Shown here in pieces: positions 9,209-17,635 of a stretch of DNA of 54,762 bases. The notes beneath the pieces were generated by a model that was not told where the DNA came from, searched no databases, and saw only the letters and a program-made list of their open reading frames with translations. Positions within the stretch are counted from its first letter, which is position 1; the number at the start of each line of letters is the position of its first letter. This DNA comes from DATKMK01 sp035541895 (lineage in GTDB: Bacteria > Desulfobacterota > Binatia > HRBIN30 > JACQVA1): assembly GCA_035541895.1 (NCBI GenBank), contig DATKMK010000121.1, positions 1-54,762 on the forward strand, given 5' to 3'. Both the position numbers and the translations under genes were made by a program.

Positions 9209-10288
9209 CTACCGCAACTTGAGCGTGCTCAACGCCACCAGCGCGCAGATCGCCGACACGATCCAGAATCGGACGATGATCTGCGGTTCGGGCCATCCCA
9301 GTAGCTCGAAGTGATGGTGAATCGGCGCCATGCGAAAAATCCGCTTGCGCCGAAGCTTGAACGAGCCGACTTGCAGCATCACCGACAACGCCTCGGCAAC
9401 GAACACACCGCCGGCGATCGGAAGCACCAGCTCCTGCTTGGTGAGCAGCGCGACGATCCCCAGTGCGGCACCAAGCGGCAATGCACCGACATCGCCCATG
9501 AACATCATCGCGGGGTACGCGTTGAACCACAGAAAGCCGAGACCGGCTGCAAGGGTCGCGGCGCAGAAGATCGGCAATTCGCTGGTGCCCGCGACGTACG
9601 GAATCTGGAGGTACTCGGCGTTCTTGATGTTGCTGCCGACGTACGCAAACACGAGATAGGCGCCGGCGGTGGTCATCACCGGCCCGATCGCCAAGCCGTC
9701 GAGACCGTCCGTGAGGTTCACCGCGTTCGAGAATCCCACGACGACCACCGCCGCAAAGGGAATGTACAAGATGCCGAGGTCGGGATGCAGATCTTTGAAG
9801 AACGGAAAACTCACGGTCGTGCTGAATCCTGGCTTGCAGTACAAGAAGATTGCCGCCGCGAACGCGACCGCGAACTGGCCGAGCAACTTGTAACGGCCGT
9901 GCAGCCCAGCGGAGTTTTGGCGCGTGAGCTTGCGGTAGTCGTCGACGAATCCGATCATGGCGAAGCCGATGGTGACCAGGATGACCAGCCAGACGTACGA
10001 ATTGGTCAGGTCGGCCAACAGCAGCGTCGCGAGGATGAGGGAGAACAAGATGAGCGTGCCACCCATGGTGGGGGTGCCGGCCTTGGTCAGGTGACGCTGC
10101 GGCCCGTCGCTGCGAACAACCTGGCCGATCTGGTGCTCGGTCAAGCGGCGAATCAACCACGGGCCGAGCATGAACGAGATCGTCATCGACATCAGCGCCG
10201 CCATCAGGGACCGGAACGTGATGTAGCGGAAGACGTTGAAGACCCCGTACGTCGAATGCAGAGGATACAAGAGATGATAGAGCATCAC
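9209..10288 (-). CDS. mraY: Phospho-MurNAc-pentapeptide transferase MraY
   Basis: Integral membrane enzyme that transfers phospho-MurNAc-pentapeptide to undecaprenyl phosphate, giving lipid I. The 359 residues form about ten transmembrane helices. Diagnostic loops are visible: GTPTMGGTL near residue 75, DDYRKLTR, NLTDGLDGLA with the catalytic aspartates, and the C-terminal APIHHHFELLGW. It starts with two consecutive Met codons (10288 or 10285) overlapping the murF stop. Confidence 0.97.
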   Translation of the reverse strand: MMLYHLLYPLHSTYGVFNVFRYITFRSLMAALMSMTISFMLGPWLIRRLTEHQIGQVVRSDGPQRHLTKAGTPTMGGTLILFSLILATLLLADLTNSYVWLVILVTIGFAMIGFVDDYRKLTRQNSAGLHGRYKLLGQFAVAFAAAIFLYCKPGFSTTVSFPFFKDLHPDLGILYIPFAAVVVVGFSNAVNLTDGLDGLAIGPVMTTAGAYLVFAYVGSNIKNAEYLQIPYVAGTSELPIFCAATLAAGLGFLWFNAYPAMMFMGDVGALPLGAALGIVALLTKQELVLPIAGGVFVAEALSVMLQVGSFKLRRKRIFRMAPIHHHFELLGWPEPQIIVRFWIVSAICALVALSTLKLR

Positions 10289-11745
10289 GGTCGTCCGCCT
10301 GCCTCCTCCAGCAACCGCACCACTTCCGCCATGCGCGAGCCGCGCAGTCGAACCAACTCATCGGTCGCCGGCCCGCGCGATCCTTTCACCAAGATCGTAT
10401 CGCCGGCGCGCCAGTGGCGGATCACGACGGCCGCCGCTTCGGCGGGGTCGGCGCACGCGTAGACAGCGTCCGCAGCCATTTCGGATGCGCGCGCCCCCTC
10501 GGCGATGGCACCTGCCTGCGCACCGACCGTGATGAGCAGTCCCACCCGATGGTGGCCGGCGGATTGCCCAACCGCCTCATGGAGCGAACGACTCTGCGGA
10601 CCGAGTTCGAGCATGTCACCGAGCACCGCGATGCTCCGCCCCGGCTGGCGTGCGAGCACCGCCAGCGCGGCATCGACGCTGGCCGGATTGGCGTTGTAGG
10701 AATCGTTCAGCACCGTCGTGCCGTTCTTCAGCCGAATGATCTGGATGCGCTTCGGAGGCGGCGAAAACTCGTTCAGCCCGCGCGCAATGGCATCGAGATC
10801 AACACCGATCGCATACGTAACGGCCGCGGCGGCGAGCGCATTGCTCACACTGTGAATACCCGGGATACGCAAGCGAACTTTGACGGATCGCCCGGCGACA
10901 ACCAGGTCGAAGCCAACACCGTCCAGACCAAAATCGGCGATCGCCTGAGCCGTCACCTCACCACCGCGGCCGAACCCGATACGCCGGCCCGGAAAGCTCG
11001 CGCCAATCCTCACCACCCATGCGTCGTCAAGATTGATGGCGATCGTCCTATCCGGTCGCATGCCGGCGAACATTTCGCCCTTCGCCGCCGCCACCCCGGC
11101 GATCGTTCCGCCGACGCCTTCCAAGTGCACGGGACCGACGTTGGTCACAACGCCCACGTCCGGCTCGGCGATTTCGACGAGACGCGCGATCTCTCCGGGC
11201 GCGTTCATCCCCATCTCCAACACCGCGACGGCCTCGCTTCCGGTGAGACGCAGCAGCGTCAACGGCAGACCGATCAGATTGTTTTCATTGGCGGTAGTTT
11301 TCAACACGCCAACGCGAGGTGGCGCAAAGGCGGCACGCTCGCAGATGGCGGCCGCCATCTCCTTCGTTGTTGTCTTCCCGTTGCTGCCGGTGATCGCGAT
11401 CACCTGCGGTGCAACCCGCCGTCGCGTCCAGGTCGCGAGCTGCTGCAGCGCAATCAGTGGATCCGCAACGACGATGCAGCGCTCAGGCGCCACGTCTGCA
11501 GGGATCGCGCGAACGACGGCGGCACGCGCGCCACGCGACAGGGCACTCGCGACGTGACGATGGCCGTCGTGGTTCGGACCCGTCAGCGCAACGAACAGCG
11601 CGCCTGGTTCGAGCCGTCGGGAGTCGGTTGACACCGAATCGAAAGTCGACGCTGCCGTGGCCGCGACGATCCTGCCGCCCGTCGCTTGAAGGACTTCTGC
11701 CGTTGACCAAGCCATTGAGACGCGGTGTACCGGTGCGAGTTCCAC
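10285..11745 (-). CDS. murF: UDP-MurNAc-tripeptide-D-Ala-D-Ala ligase MurF
   Basis: Adds the D-Ala-D-Ala dipeptide to the UDP-MurNAc-tripeptide. With the GTG at 11745 it has 486 residues; the ATG at 11715 (MAWSTAEVLQ) is an alternative that fits the usual MurF N-terminus. The ATP loop ITGSNGKTTTKEM is at 118-130, and VLEMGMNAPGEI and LNDSYNANPASVDAAL are MurF hallmarks that separate it from MurE. It directly follows ftsI with only 12 bp between: murE, expected here, is missing. Confidence 0.96.
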   Translation of the reverse strand: MELAPVHRVSMAWSTAEVLQATGGRIVAATAASTFDSVSTDSRRLEPGALFVALTGPNHDGHRHVASALSRGARAAVVRAIPADVAPERCIVVADPLIALQQLATWTRRRVAPQVIAITGSNGKTTTKEMAAAICERAAFAPPRVGVLKTTANENNLIGLPLTLLRLTGSEAVAVLEMGMNAPGEIARLVEIAEPDVGVVTNVGPVHLEGVGGTIAGVAAAKGEMFAGMRPDRTIAINLDDAWVVRIGASFPGRRIGFGRGGEVTAQAIADFGLDGVGFDLVVAGRSVKVRLRIPGIHSVSNALAAAAVTYAIGVDLDAIARGLNEFSPPPKRIQIIRLKNGTTVLNDSYNANPASVDAALAVLARQPGRSIAVLGDMLELGPQSRSLHEAVGQSAGHHRVGLLITVGAQAGAIAEGARASEMAADAVYACADPAEAAAVVIRHWRAGDTILVKGSRGPATDELVRLRGSRMAEVVRLLEEAGGRP

Positions 11746-11757
11746 GTCACTAATAGC

Positions 11758-13689
11758 TCAAAGATTTGGCTGGCCAAAGGTGAGCGACAGTTTGCGGTTG
11801 CTGGCGCTGATGCTCCCCGGCGGCGGATCTTGCGCGACGACGAAGCCGCTGCCTTCGACATGCACCTCCCACCCGGCGCGATGCGCGCGCACGAGCGCCT
11901 CGCGCATGCTGAGTCCGAGCAGGCTCGGCATTCCTCCCGCAGTCTCGGCGACCCTCCAGGCAACGGGCTGCGGCTCGAGCGCAGCCAGTTCGGTGGCCGG
12001 TGTCAACGGCATGGACGGGCGCAAGCCCATGCGTTCGAGTCCGTACTCAGCGATGCGTTTGAACACGGGCGCCGCGACCAAGCCACCGTAGGTCATTCCC
12101 TTCGGACTATCGATGACGACGAGAATGACCAGTCGCGGATCCTCGGCGGGAACAAATCCAACGAATGACGACATCCGTCCGCGGGCCGAGTAGCGTCCAG
12201 TGTCGGGATCAACCTTCTGCGCGGTACCGGTTTTTCCCGCCACAGTGAATCCCTCGACGACGGCTTTGGTGCCGGTACCGCCTTCGACAACGCCGCGCAG
12301 CATCGCGGTGAGTTCACGCGCGGTGCCAGCCGAGATCACCCGCCGAATGGCTTCAGGGCGTTGTTCGTGGACGACCGTTCCGTCCTCGTGAACGACTCGT
12401 TGGACCACGTACGGCTTCAGCAGCGTCCCGCCGTTGGCAATGGCGGCGTAGGCCCGGACCAACTGGATCGGCGTGACGGCGATCCCTTGACCGAAACTAT
12501 TGGTGACGAGATGAATCCGACCCCATTTCTCGCTGGGGCGGACCTGTCCGGCAACTTCACCGGGCACGTCGATACCGGTCGGCTGACCGAAGCCAAAGGC
12601 GGCGATCATCGCGCCGAGCCGATTCGCACCGATGCGCTCGCCGACCTTCGCAGTGCCAATATTGCTGGAGTGTTGAATGACTTCCGCGAAGCTGAGCCAG
12701 CCGTAGCGTTCATGATCGTGCACCACTCGACGACCTACCGCGAAGCTGCCATTTTCGCAGTAGATGCGATCTTCCGGTCGCACGACGCCGGCTTCGAGAG
12801 CGGCCGCTGCGGTGATGGATTTGAAGGTCGACCCGGGTTCGAAGAAGTCGGTGACCACGCGATTGCGACGGCTTGCCGAAGGCGACGCCGCCGGCGCATT
12901 CGGGTCAAAGGACGGCTCATTGGCGAGCGCGAGGACTTCGCCGGTTCTGGGGTCGAGAGCGATGGCCACCCCGGCGTCCGCGCGGTGATCGGCGACGGCT
13001 TTGGCCAATTCGGTCTCCGCGACATGTTGTAGCGCGGCATCAATAGTCAACTCGACTCGCGCGCCGCGGCGTGGGTTCCGCCGCGGAACGTCCCCGAAGA
13101 GCATCGGACGACCGCGCGCGTCCCGTTCGACATTGACCGGAGGCGGTTCACTGAGCAGATCGGCATTGTAACGTAGTTCGAGCCCTTCGATGCCTTGTGC
13201 GTCGACGTTGGTGAATCCCAACAAATGCGCAGCCAATCCTTCGTGGGGATAGTGGCGCTTGCGAGTTGGTTGGCCCCCGACACCATCGAGGCGGAGATCG
13301 GACAGCGACAGCCAGCGATCGATCGGCATCTGACGATCGAGCCAGACGAACGGGGATGCACTCGTGGTCTTGGCGGCAACGGCCGAGATCGGCACGCCAA
13401 GGGCTTGGGCGAGGACGGTTGTCGTTTGTGGTCCGTTCAACTTTCGGGGGCGGAGGTAGACCGCGGCGGCATCGATGGTGAGTGCCAGTGGCTCGCCGTT
13501 GCGATCGACAATCGGTCCGCGTTCGAGCGGTGCGGGGAGTTGTTGCTGGTGTTGCCGTGCCGCGATGGCTTGAAGTTCTGGGCCTCTGAGGACGGTCAAG
13601 TGGATCGCGCGACCAAGCACGACGAGAAACAGCATGAAGAACACGCCGGCCGTGGCGGTGATTCGGTCTCGCGCACCCGGTGGGTTCAC
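11758..13689 (-). CDS. ftsI: Septal transpeptidase FtsI (PBP3) with C-terminal PASTA domain
   Basis: Class B penicillin-binding protein that cross-links septal peptidoglycan with FtsW. I chose the GTG at 13689, which overlaps the ftsL stop as GTGA, giving 643 residues. The order is one membrane anchor (about 9-30), a dimerisation domain (PLERGPIVDRNG), then the transpeptidase with SxxK (STFK, S287-K290), SxN (SSN, 341-343) and KTG (486-488). Residues 588-643 (PSLLGLSMREAL to the end) form a PASTA domain, which E. coli FtsI lacks but which occurs in Gram-positive and deltaproteobacterial homologues. The longer open frame to 13992 is ftsL in another frame. Confidence 0.95.
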   Translation of the reverse strand: MNPPGARDRITATAGVFFMLFLVVLGRAIHLTVLRGPELQAIAARQHQQQLPAPLERGPIVDRNGEPLALTIDAAAVYLRPRKLNGPQTTTVLAQALGVPISAVAAKTTSASPFVWLDRQMPIDRWLSLSDLRLDGVGGQPTRKRHYPHEGLAAHLLGFTNVDAQGIEGLELRYNADLLSEPPPVNVERDARGRPMLFGDVPRRNPRRGARVELTIDAALQHVAETELAKAVADHRADAGVAIALDPRTGEVLALANEPSFDPNAPAASPSASRRNRVVTDFFEPGSTFKSITAAAALEAGVVRPEDRIYCENGSFAVGRRVVHDHERYGWLSFAEVIQHSSNIGTAKVGERIGANRLGAMIAAFGFGQPTGIDVPGEVAGQVRPSEKWGRIHLVTNSFGQGIAVTPIQLVRAYAAIANGGTLLKPYVVQRVVHEDGTVVHEQRPEAIRRVISAGTARELTAMLRGVVEGGTGTKAVVEGFTVAGKTGTAQKVDPDTGRYSARGRMSSFVGFVPAEDPRLVILVVIDSPKGMTYGGLVAAPVFKRIAEYGLERMGLRPSMPLTPATELAALEPQPVAWRVAETAGGMPSLLGLSMREALVRAHRAGWEVHVEGSGFVVAQDPPPGSISASNRKLSLTFGQPNL

Positions 13690-14066
13690 GGCAGCACTGC
13701 GTCCTGCCCGCGCGCGGGTCGTTGCAGGCCGAGCCGCAACTGGGCTTCGTGCTCCAGTCGGCCCGGCGTGTCGGCGGCGGCCGCTTCTACTGCAAGTTCC
13801 CGCCCCTCCTGCTCCAGCCGCTCCACAAGCTGGCGCGTCGCCGACAGCCGGTAACCGACGTCCACCACCATCAACCGCACCCACACATATCCGAGCGCCA
13901 CGAGCACGCCCGCAAAACCAAACAGTCCAATCCAACTGGCAAGGGCTCGAGTCGCCGCGTTCGCCGCAGCAGACGTATTTGTCGGATACCAACGCGGATC
14001 TCGACGGCGCCCCTCCGTCTTTTCGCGGCGAACCATCAGCCGCTGGTCAATCGAGAGCGGTAGCAC
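13686..14066 (-). CDS. ftsL: Cell division protein FtsL-like
   Basis: Small bitopic protein (126 residues) in the ftsL position between mraZ and ftsI. A basic N-terminus (MVRREKTEGRRRDPRW) is followed by one transmembrane helix (about residues 44-68) and then a heptad-like coiled coil (RQLVERLEQEGRELAVEA), the FtsL plan. Sequence identity in this family is always low, so the call rests on architecture and position. The GTG at 14066 has AGGGAT upstream; the ATG at 14036 is an alternative. rsmH, normally between mraZ and ftsL, is absent: only 7 bp separate the two genes. Confidence 0.85.
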   Translation of the reverse strand: MLPLSIDQRLMVRREKTEGRRRDPRWYPTNTSAAANAATRALASWIGLFGFAGVLVALGYVWVRLMVVDVGYRLSATRQLVERLEQEGRELAVEAAAADTPGRLEHEAQLRLGLQRPARGQDAVLP

Positions 14067-14073
14067 GGGATCC

Positions 14074-14526
14074 CTATATTCCCAGTTCCGACAGGGTCTC
14101 TGGGTTGCTCATCAGACCTTGCTCGGCGTCGGCGAATACCTTCGCCCACGCTTCGCGATTCCAGATCCGGAACTTCTCACTCGCGGCCGTGAAGGTTACC
14201 TCTCGATCGAGTTGTGCATACTCACGCAACGACGGCGGCAATAGGATGCGACCTTGCTTGTCGCATTGACATTCGTGAGCTCCCGCAACGTAGTAGTTCT
14301 GAAACTGCATCACCTTCGCGTCGAACTGCGGTCGCTGTCGCAATCGGTTCTCCAGCTCCAACCACGCGGGATATGGATAAACGTCGACGCAGCGAACTGA
14401 AGCGAGCACAAAATTGGTGATGACGACCCGGTCATCGTTGGTGGCCAGCAAGGCATCGCGGTACTTGGCCGGCACACTGACTCGACCCTTGTCGTCTATT
14501 GTGTGCTCGAAGGTTCCGCGAAACAT
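14074..14526 (-). CDS. mraZ: Transcriptional regulator MraZ
   Basis: DNA-binding repressor and first gene of the dcw operon. The 150 residues contain the two AbrB-like half-repeats: one starting MFRGTFEHTIDDKGRVSVP and one at about residue 77 (CQCDKQGRILLPPSLRE), each with the DxxGR motif. Known MraZ proteins assemble as rings and bind tandem TGGGN boxes in their own promoter; exactly such boxes lie at 14548-14572 just upstream of this start, so autoregulation is likely. Confidence 0.96.
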   Translation of the reverse strand: MFRGTFEHTIDDKGRVSVPAKYRDALLATNDDRVVITNFVLASVRCVDVYPYPAWLELENRLRQRPQFDAKVMQFQNYYVAGAHECQCDKQGRILLPPSLREYAQLDREVTFTAASEKFRIWNREAWAKVFADAEQGLMSNPETLSELGI

Positions 14527-14547
14527 GGTCCACCCAGATCCCTAGTA

Positions 14548-14572
14548 CCCCATTTTGCCCCACTTCACCCCA
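14548..14572 (-). promoter_or_regulatory. MraZ operator: three TGGGG boxes at 10-bp spacing
   Basis: On the coding (minus) strand TGGGG occurs three times at exactly 10-bp spacing (plus-strand CCCCA at 14548-14552, 14558-14562 and 14568-14572), just upstream of mraZ and downstream of the -10 element. This is the arrangement known for MraZ operators. A further TGGG near 14532-14536 may be an additional weaker box. MraZ binding here would block promoter clearance. Confidence 0.85.
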
Positions 14573-14582
14573 CCCGCAACCA

Positions 14583-14612
14583 CTCATAGAGAAAACTACC
14601 CCTGGCTGTCAA
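14583..14612 (-). promoter_or_regulatory. Sigma70-type promoter of the dcw operon
   Basis: On the minus strand a perfect -35 TTGACA (plus 14607-14612) is followed after 18 bp by TATGAG (plus 14583-14588) as -10. Transcription would start near 14576, at the edge of the MraZ boxes, so the operator sits over the start site. An A/T-rich stretch (TTTTTTTC) just upstream of the -35 may act as an UP element. Confidence 0.75.
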
Positions 14613-14802
14613 GAAAAAAAGTGCTCGCATGTAGGGACGCACTCAAGATGCCGCGCGTAAGAGGCAATCTCCGGTATGAGTGTCCAAGAATGTCCGCCTT
14701 TGACCCGCAACACCGGCGCGGAGGGATGAGCTGATGCGGCAGTTGTGGAGACAGGCGACGGCGATGACGCGCGACGAAGTGATCAATCCCCTCGCCTGCG
14801 CC

Positions 14803-15633
14803 TCACGATGAACGCTTCACCACCCGCTCGTAGACCTCGCGGCGATGGAGGTCATACTCAGCCGCGAGACGGTCGGCGATGTCGCGGGTGTGCAGCCCCT
14901 CGGCAAGGAGTCGAGCAATCGCCGCGTCGAGATCTTCGGGCGGCGCGCTTGGCACGGGTCGCTTCGTACCAGCCACCACGAGGGTCACTTCGCCTTTCAC
15001 GTTTGCCGGCACACGCACGAGCACGTCGCCCGCGCGACCGCGGAGCACGTCCTCGAATACTTTCGTCAACTCGCGCGCGACGACGATTTCGCGTTCGGGC
15101 CCGAGCGACCCGATCAGATCCTGCAAGCACGCGGGCAATCGGCGCGCGGCCTCGTAGACGACTATGGTGCGTTCTTCGTTGACGAGCGACGCAAAGAACC
15201 GTTGCCGCGCGCTTGTCCGTGCCGGCACGAAGCCCTCGAATGCGAAGCGATCGGTCGGCAAACCGCAAACGCTCAGCACGGCAGCAACCGCCGACGGTCC
15301 CGGAATCGGCACCACGGGTATGCCGGCTTCGGCCGCTGCACGCACGAGTCGGTAACCGGGATCGGCAATGCCGGGCGTGCCGGCATCGGAAATCAGCGCG
15401 ATCGATGTGCCGGTCGTCAAGCGCTCGACCAGTTCGGGTGCGCGGTCGCGTTCGATTTGGTCGTAGTAACTGATCATCGGCGTGTGGATGTCGAAGTGCG
15501 CCAGCAGTTTGCGGCTATGGCGGGTGTCTTCGGCCGCGATCAGTTGCACCTCACCCAAGATCCGGATGGCCCGGGCGGAGATATCTTCGAGGTTGCCGAG
15601 CGGTGTGGCGACAACGTAGAGCGTGCCGGCCAT
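14803..15633 (-). CDS. rsmI: 16S rRNA (cytidine1402-2'-O)-methyltransferase RsmI
   Basis: SAM-dependent tetrapyrrole-methylase-fold enzyme that 2'-O-methylates C1402 of 16S rRNA. The 276 residues start MAGTLYVVATPLGNLEDIS, the family signature. AAEDTRHSRKLL, LISDAGTPGIADPG and PGPSAVAAVLSVCGLP follow in order. Its usual partner for N4-methylation of the same base, RsmH, is missing from the neighbouring dcw cluster. It stands about 190 bp upstream of the dcw promoter, on the same strand. Confidence 0.95.
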   Translation of the reverse strand: MAGTLYVVATPLGNLEDISARAIRILGEVQLIAAEDTRHSRKLLAHFDIHTPMISYYDQIERDRAPELVERLTTGTSIALISDAGTPGIADPGYRLVRAAAEAGIPVVPIPGPSAVAAVLSVCGLPTDRFAFEGFVPARTSARQRFFASLVNEERTIVVYEAARRLPACLQDLIGSLGPEREIVVARELTKVFEDVLRGRAGDVLVRVPANVKGEVTLVVAGTKRPVPSAPPEDLDAAIARLLAEGLHTRDIADRLAAEYDLHRREVYERVVKRSS

Positions 15634-15718
15634 GGTCAGCGGTTAGCGAGTGGTCGTCCGACAACCACGCAGAGTTGCGCGAGTCGATCGGCGGCGAATC
15701 CTGACATCGCCGTCCGCG

Positions 15719-16582
15719 CTATCGGCCCCAGTCGCGCGCGTAGCGAAAGTCGCGATCGATGGTGCGATTGGAAATCTTGGCGATGACCGGCAGCCGGCGT
15801 TTGAACTGTGAGTTGCGCACCATGTCGCTGACGCGTTTGACGAAGGACTCGGTAAATCCCGCGGCGAGCAATTCGTCGCGAGAGTAGCGCAGATCGACCA
15901 TCACGTACAGGAGCGCGTCGACTTCGCGATAGCTGAAGCCGAGTTCGGCCTCGTCGGTCTGGCCGACCCACAGATCGGCCGACGGTTTCTTTTCGACGAT
16001 CGCCCGCGGCACACCGATCTCCGCACCCAATGTCCACACCTGCGTCTTGTAGAGATCGCCGATCGGATTGAGCGCCGACGCCATGTCGCCGTGCAAGGTA
16101 CCGTACCCGAGCAACAGCTCGGTTTTGTTACTGGTGCCCAACACCAACGCCTTCCAGCGCGCCGAGTGGTCGTACAAGATCGTCATCCGTTCACGCGCCA
16201 TCTTGTTGCCGCGGCGCATGTTGTCGGCATCGGAGAAGCGCTCGAAGTAGGCGTCGATTTGCGGAGTGATGTCGACTTGCATGAGCTGAAAGCCGCCGAC
16301 CGCGGCCACCGCGTCGGCGTGCGCGAGGCTCTCGGCGCTCGACAACTTGTACGGCATTTTGATTCCCAGCACGTTGTCGGGCCCAAGCGCTTCGGCGGCA
16401 AGCAGCGCGCTCACGCTCGAGTCGACCCCGCCCGACAGACCGACGACGACACGGTCGATGCCCACTTTGCGGACCTCGTCGCGAATGAACGCGGTGAGAA
16501 TGCGGCGCAGCAACGGCGGATTCGTCGGAATCGGCGGCGGTGCAGTCGGCCGCTGCGATCGCGCCTCGATGACCGCGGTCAT
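15719..16582 (-). CDS. nadE: NAD+ synthase NadE (synthetase subunit)
   Basis: Adenylates and amidates nicotinic acid adenine dinucleotide to NAD+, the last step of NAD synthesis. The ATP-pyrophosphatase loop SGGVDSS is at residues 50-56; LGTSNKTELLLGYGTLHGD and KKPSADLWVGQTDE are NadE signatures. The 287 residues cover only the synthetase domain. The upstream nitrilase-type gene overlaps it by 4 bp and probably supplies ammonia from glutamine, so the two genes replace the usual fused NadE. Confidence 0.93.
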   Translation of the reverse strand: MTAVIEARSQRPTAPPPIPTNPPLLRRILTAFIRDEVRKVGIDRVVVGLSGGVDSSVSALLAAEALGPDNVLGIKMPYKLSSAESLAHADAVAAVGGFQLMQVDITPQIDAYFERFSDADNMRRGNKMARERMTILYDHSARWKALVLGTSNKTELLLGYGTLHGDMASALNPIGDLYKTQVWTLGAEIGVPRAIVEKKPSADLWVGQTDEAELGFSYREVDALLYVMVDLRYSRDELLAAGFTESFVKRVSDMVRNSQFKRRLPVIAKISNRTIDRDFRYARDWGR

Positions 16583-17523
16583 TTCGCGGCTCTCCGTCCG
16601 GCCACGCGTCGCTGCGACTTGGTTGCGATCGGGGCCGACCGCTTGGCTGGCGCGGTTGCGGCACCCTCAGGGGTCCGTCCACGAATCCGAAGCAGCTCGT
16701 TGATGGTGAGGTCAAGGTCCTCGTCGCGCAACATCGGCGCCACCACCCGGCGCTGGCGCGCGCGCTTGAAGTTCAGCTCGGCGGTCACGAGATCGGGCTC
16801 GTAGTAACGCCCCTTTGCCAACGTCTGACCACTCGGATCGATGATTTCGGAGCCGCCCCAGAACCCGACACCATCCTCGAAGCCGACGCGATTGGCGTAG
16901 ACGACGAACAGCGAGAACATTTGCGCGTAGGTGCGATTGAGCGCTTCCCAATAGCGCGCATTGTCGTCTTGCACCGCACCATCGGTGATGCCGCGCAGCG
17001 GACTCGTCGATGGGCAGATGATGATCACCGCGTGATCGAGCGCGCTGATGTATACAGTGGAGGGATGCCAGAGGTCTTCGCAAATCAGCAGCGCCAGCCG
17101 CCCGAACTTCGACTCGAAGCTGCGGATGCAATCGCCCCGTGCGAAGTACCGCCCTTCGTCGAACAACCCGTACGTCGGTAGGTACACTTTGCGGTGCACG
17201 TGACGGATCTCGCCCTCTTCGAAGTAGACGGCGCTGTTGTAGAAGCGGAAGTCGGGGGTCTCTTCGACGAGGCCGGCAACGAAGGCGGTGCCGCGGCTCA
17301 ACGCGCGCAATTCGTTGATCTCCGGGCTATCCAGTCGCAGTGCGACCGTCGAAACCATGTCTTTCAGGAAGTAGCCGGTGAGGGACAGTTCGGGAAACAC
17401 GAGCAAATCGACCCCACCCGCACGCGCCGCTCGCAGGTGCTCACGATAGATTTCGAGGTTGGCGTTCAAGTCACCGAGCCGCGGCGAGATCTGTGCGGCG
17501 GCCACTACCATTGTACTGGTCAC
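16579..17523 (-). CDS. Nitrilase-family amidase, probable glutaminase partner of NadE
   Basis: Carbon-nitrogen hydrolase of 314 residues. The catalytic triad is visible as E45 (VFPELSLTGY), K112 (HRKVYLPTYG) and C148 (LLICEDLWHP). The context LPTYGLFDEGRYF and the ICEDLW nucleophile elbow match the glutaminase domain of glutamine-dependent NAD synthases. The ATGA overlap with nadE supports a two-subunit enzyme channelling ammonia. The C-terminal 35 residues are Lys/Arg/Ala-rich and look unstructured. A stand-alone nitrilase with another amide substrate is the alternative. Confidence 0.85.
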   Translation of the reverse strand: MTSTMVVAAAQISPRLGDLNANLEIYREHLRAARAGGVDLLVFPELSLTGYFLKDMVSTVALRLDSPEINELRALSRGTAFVAGLVEETPDFRFYNSAVYFEEGEIRHVHRKVYLPTYGLFDEGRYFARGDCIRSFESKFGRLALLICEDLWHPSTVYISALDHAVIIICPSTSPLRGITDGAVQDDNARYWEALNRTYAQMFSLFVVYANRVGFEDGVGFWGGSEIIDPSGQTLAKGRYYEPDLVTAELNFKRARQRRVVAPMLRDEDLDLTINELLRIRGRTPEGAATAPAKRSAPIATKSQRRVAGRRAAK

Positions 17524-17635
17524 GTCGACTCTCCGAGCGCCGATTGTGCTCAGGCTGCCGGGAACAGGTCAAGCCGGAGCCGACGAAGGAAGAATCCTGC
17601 GGTGCGCTTGGGAAGGAGTCGCGGGCGGGCGCCCG

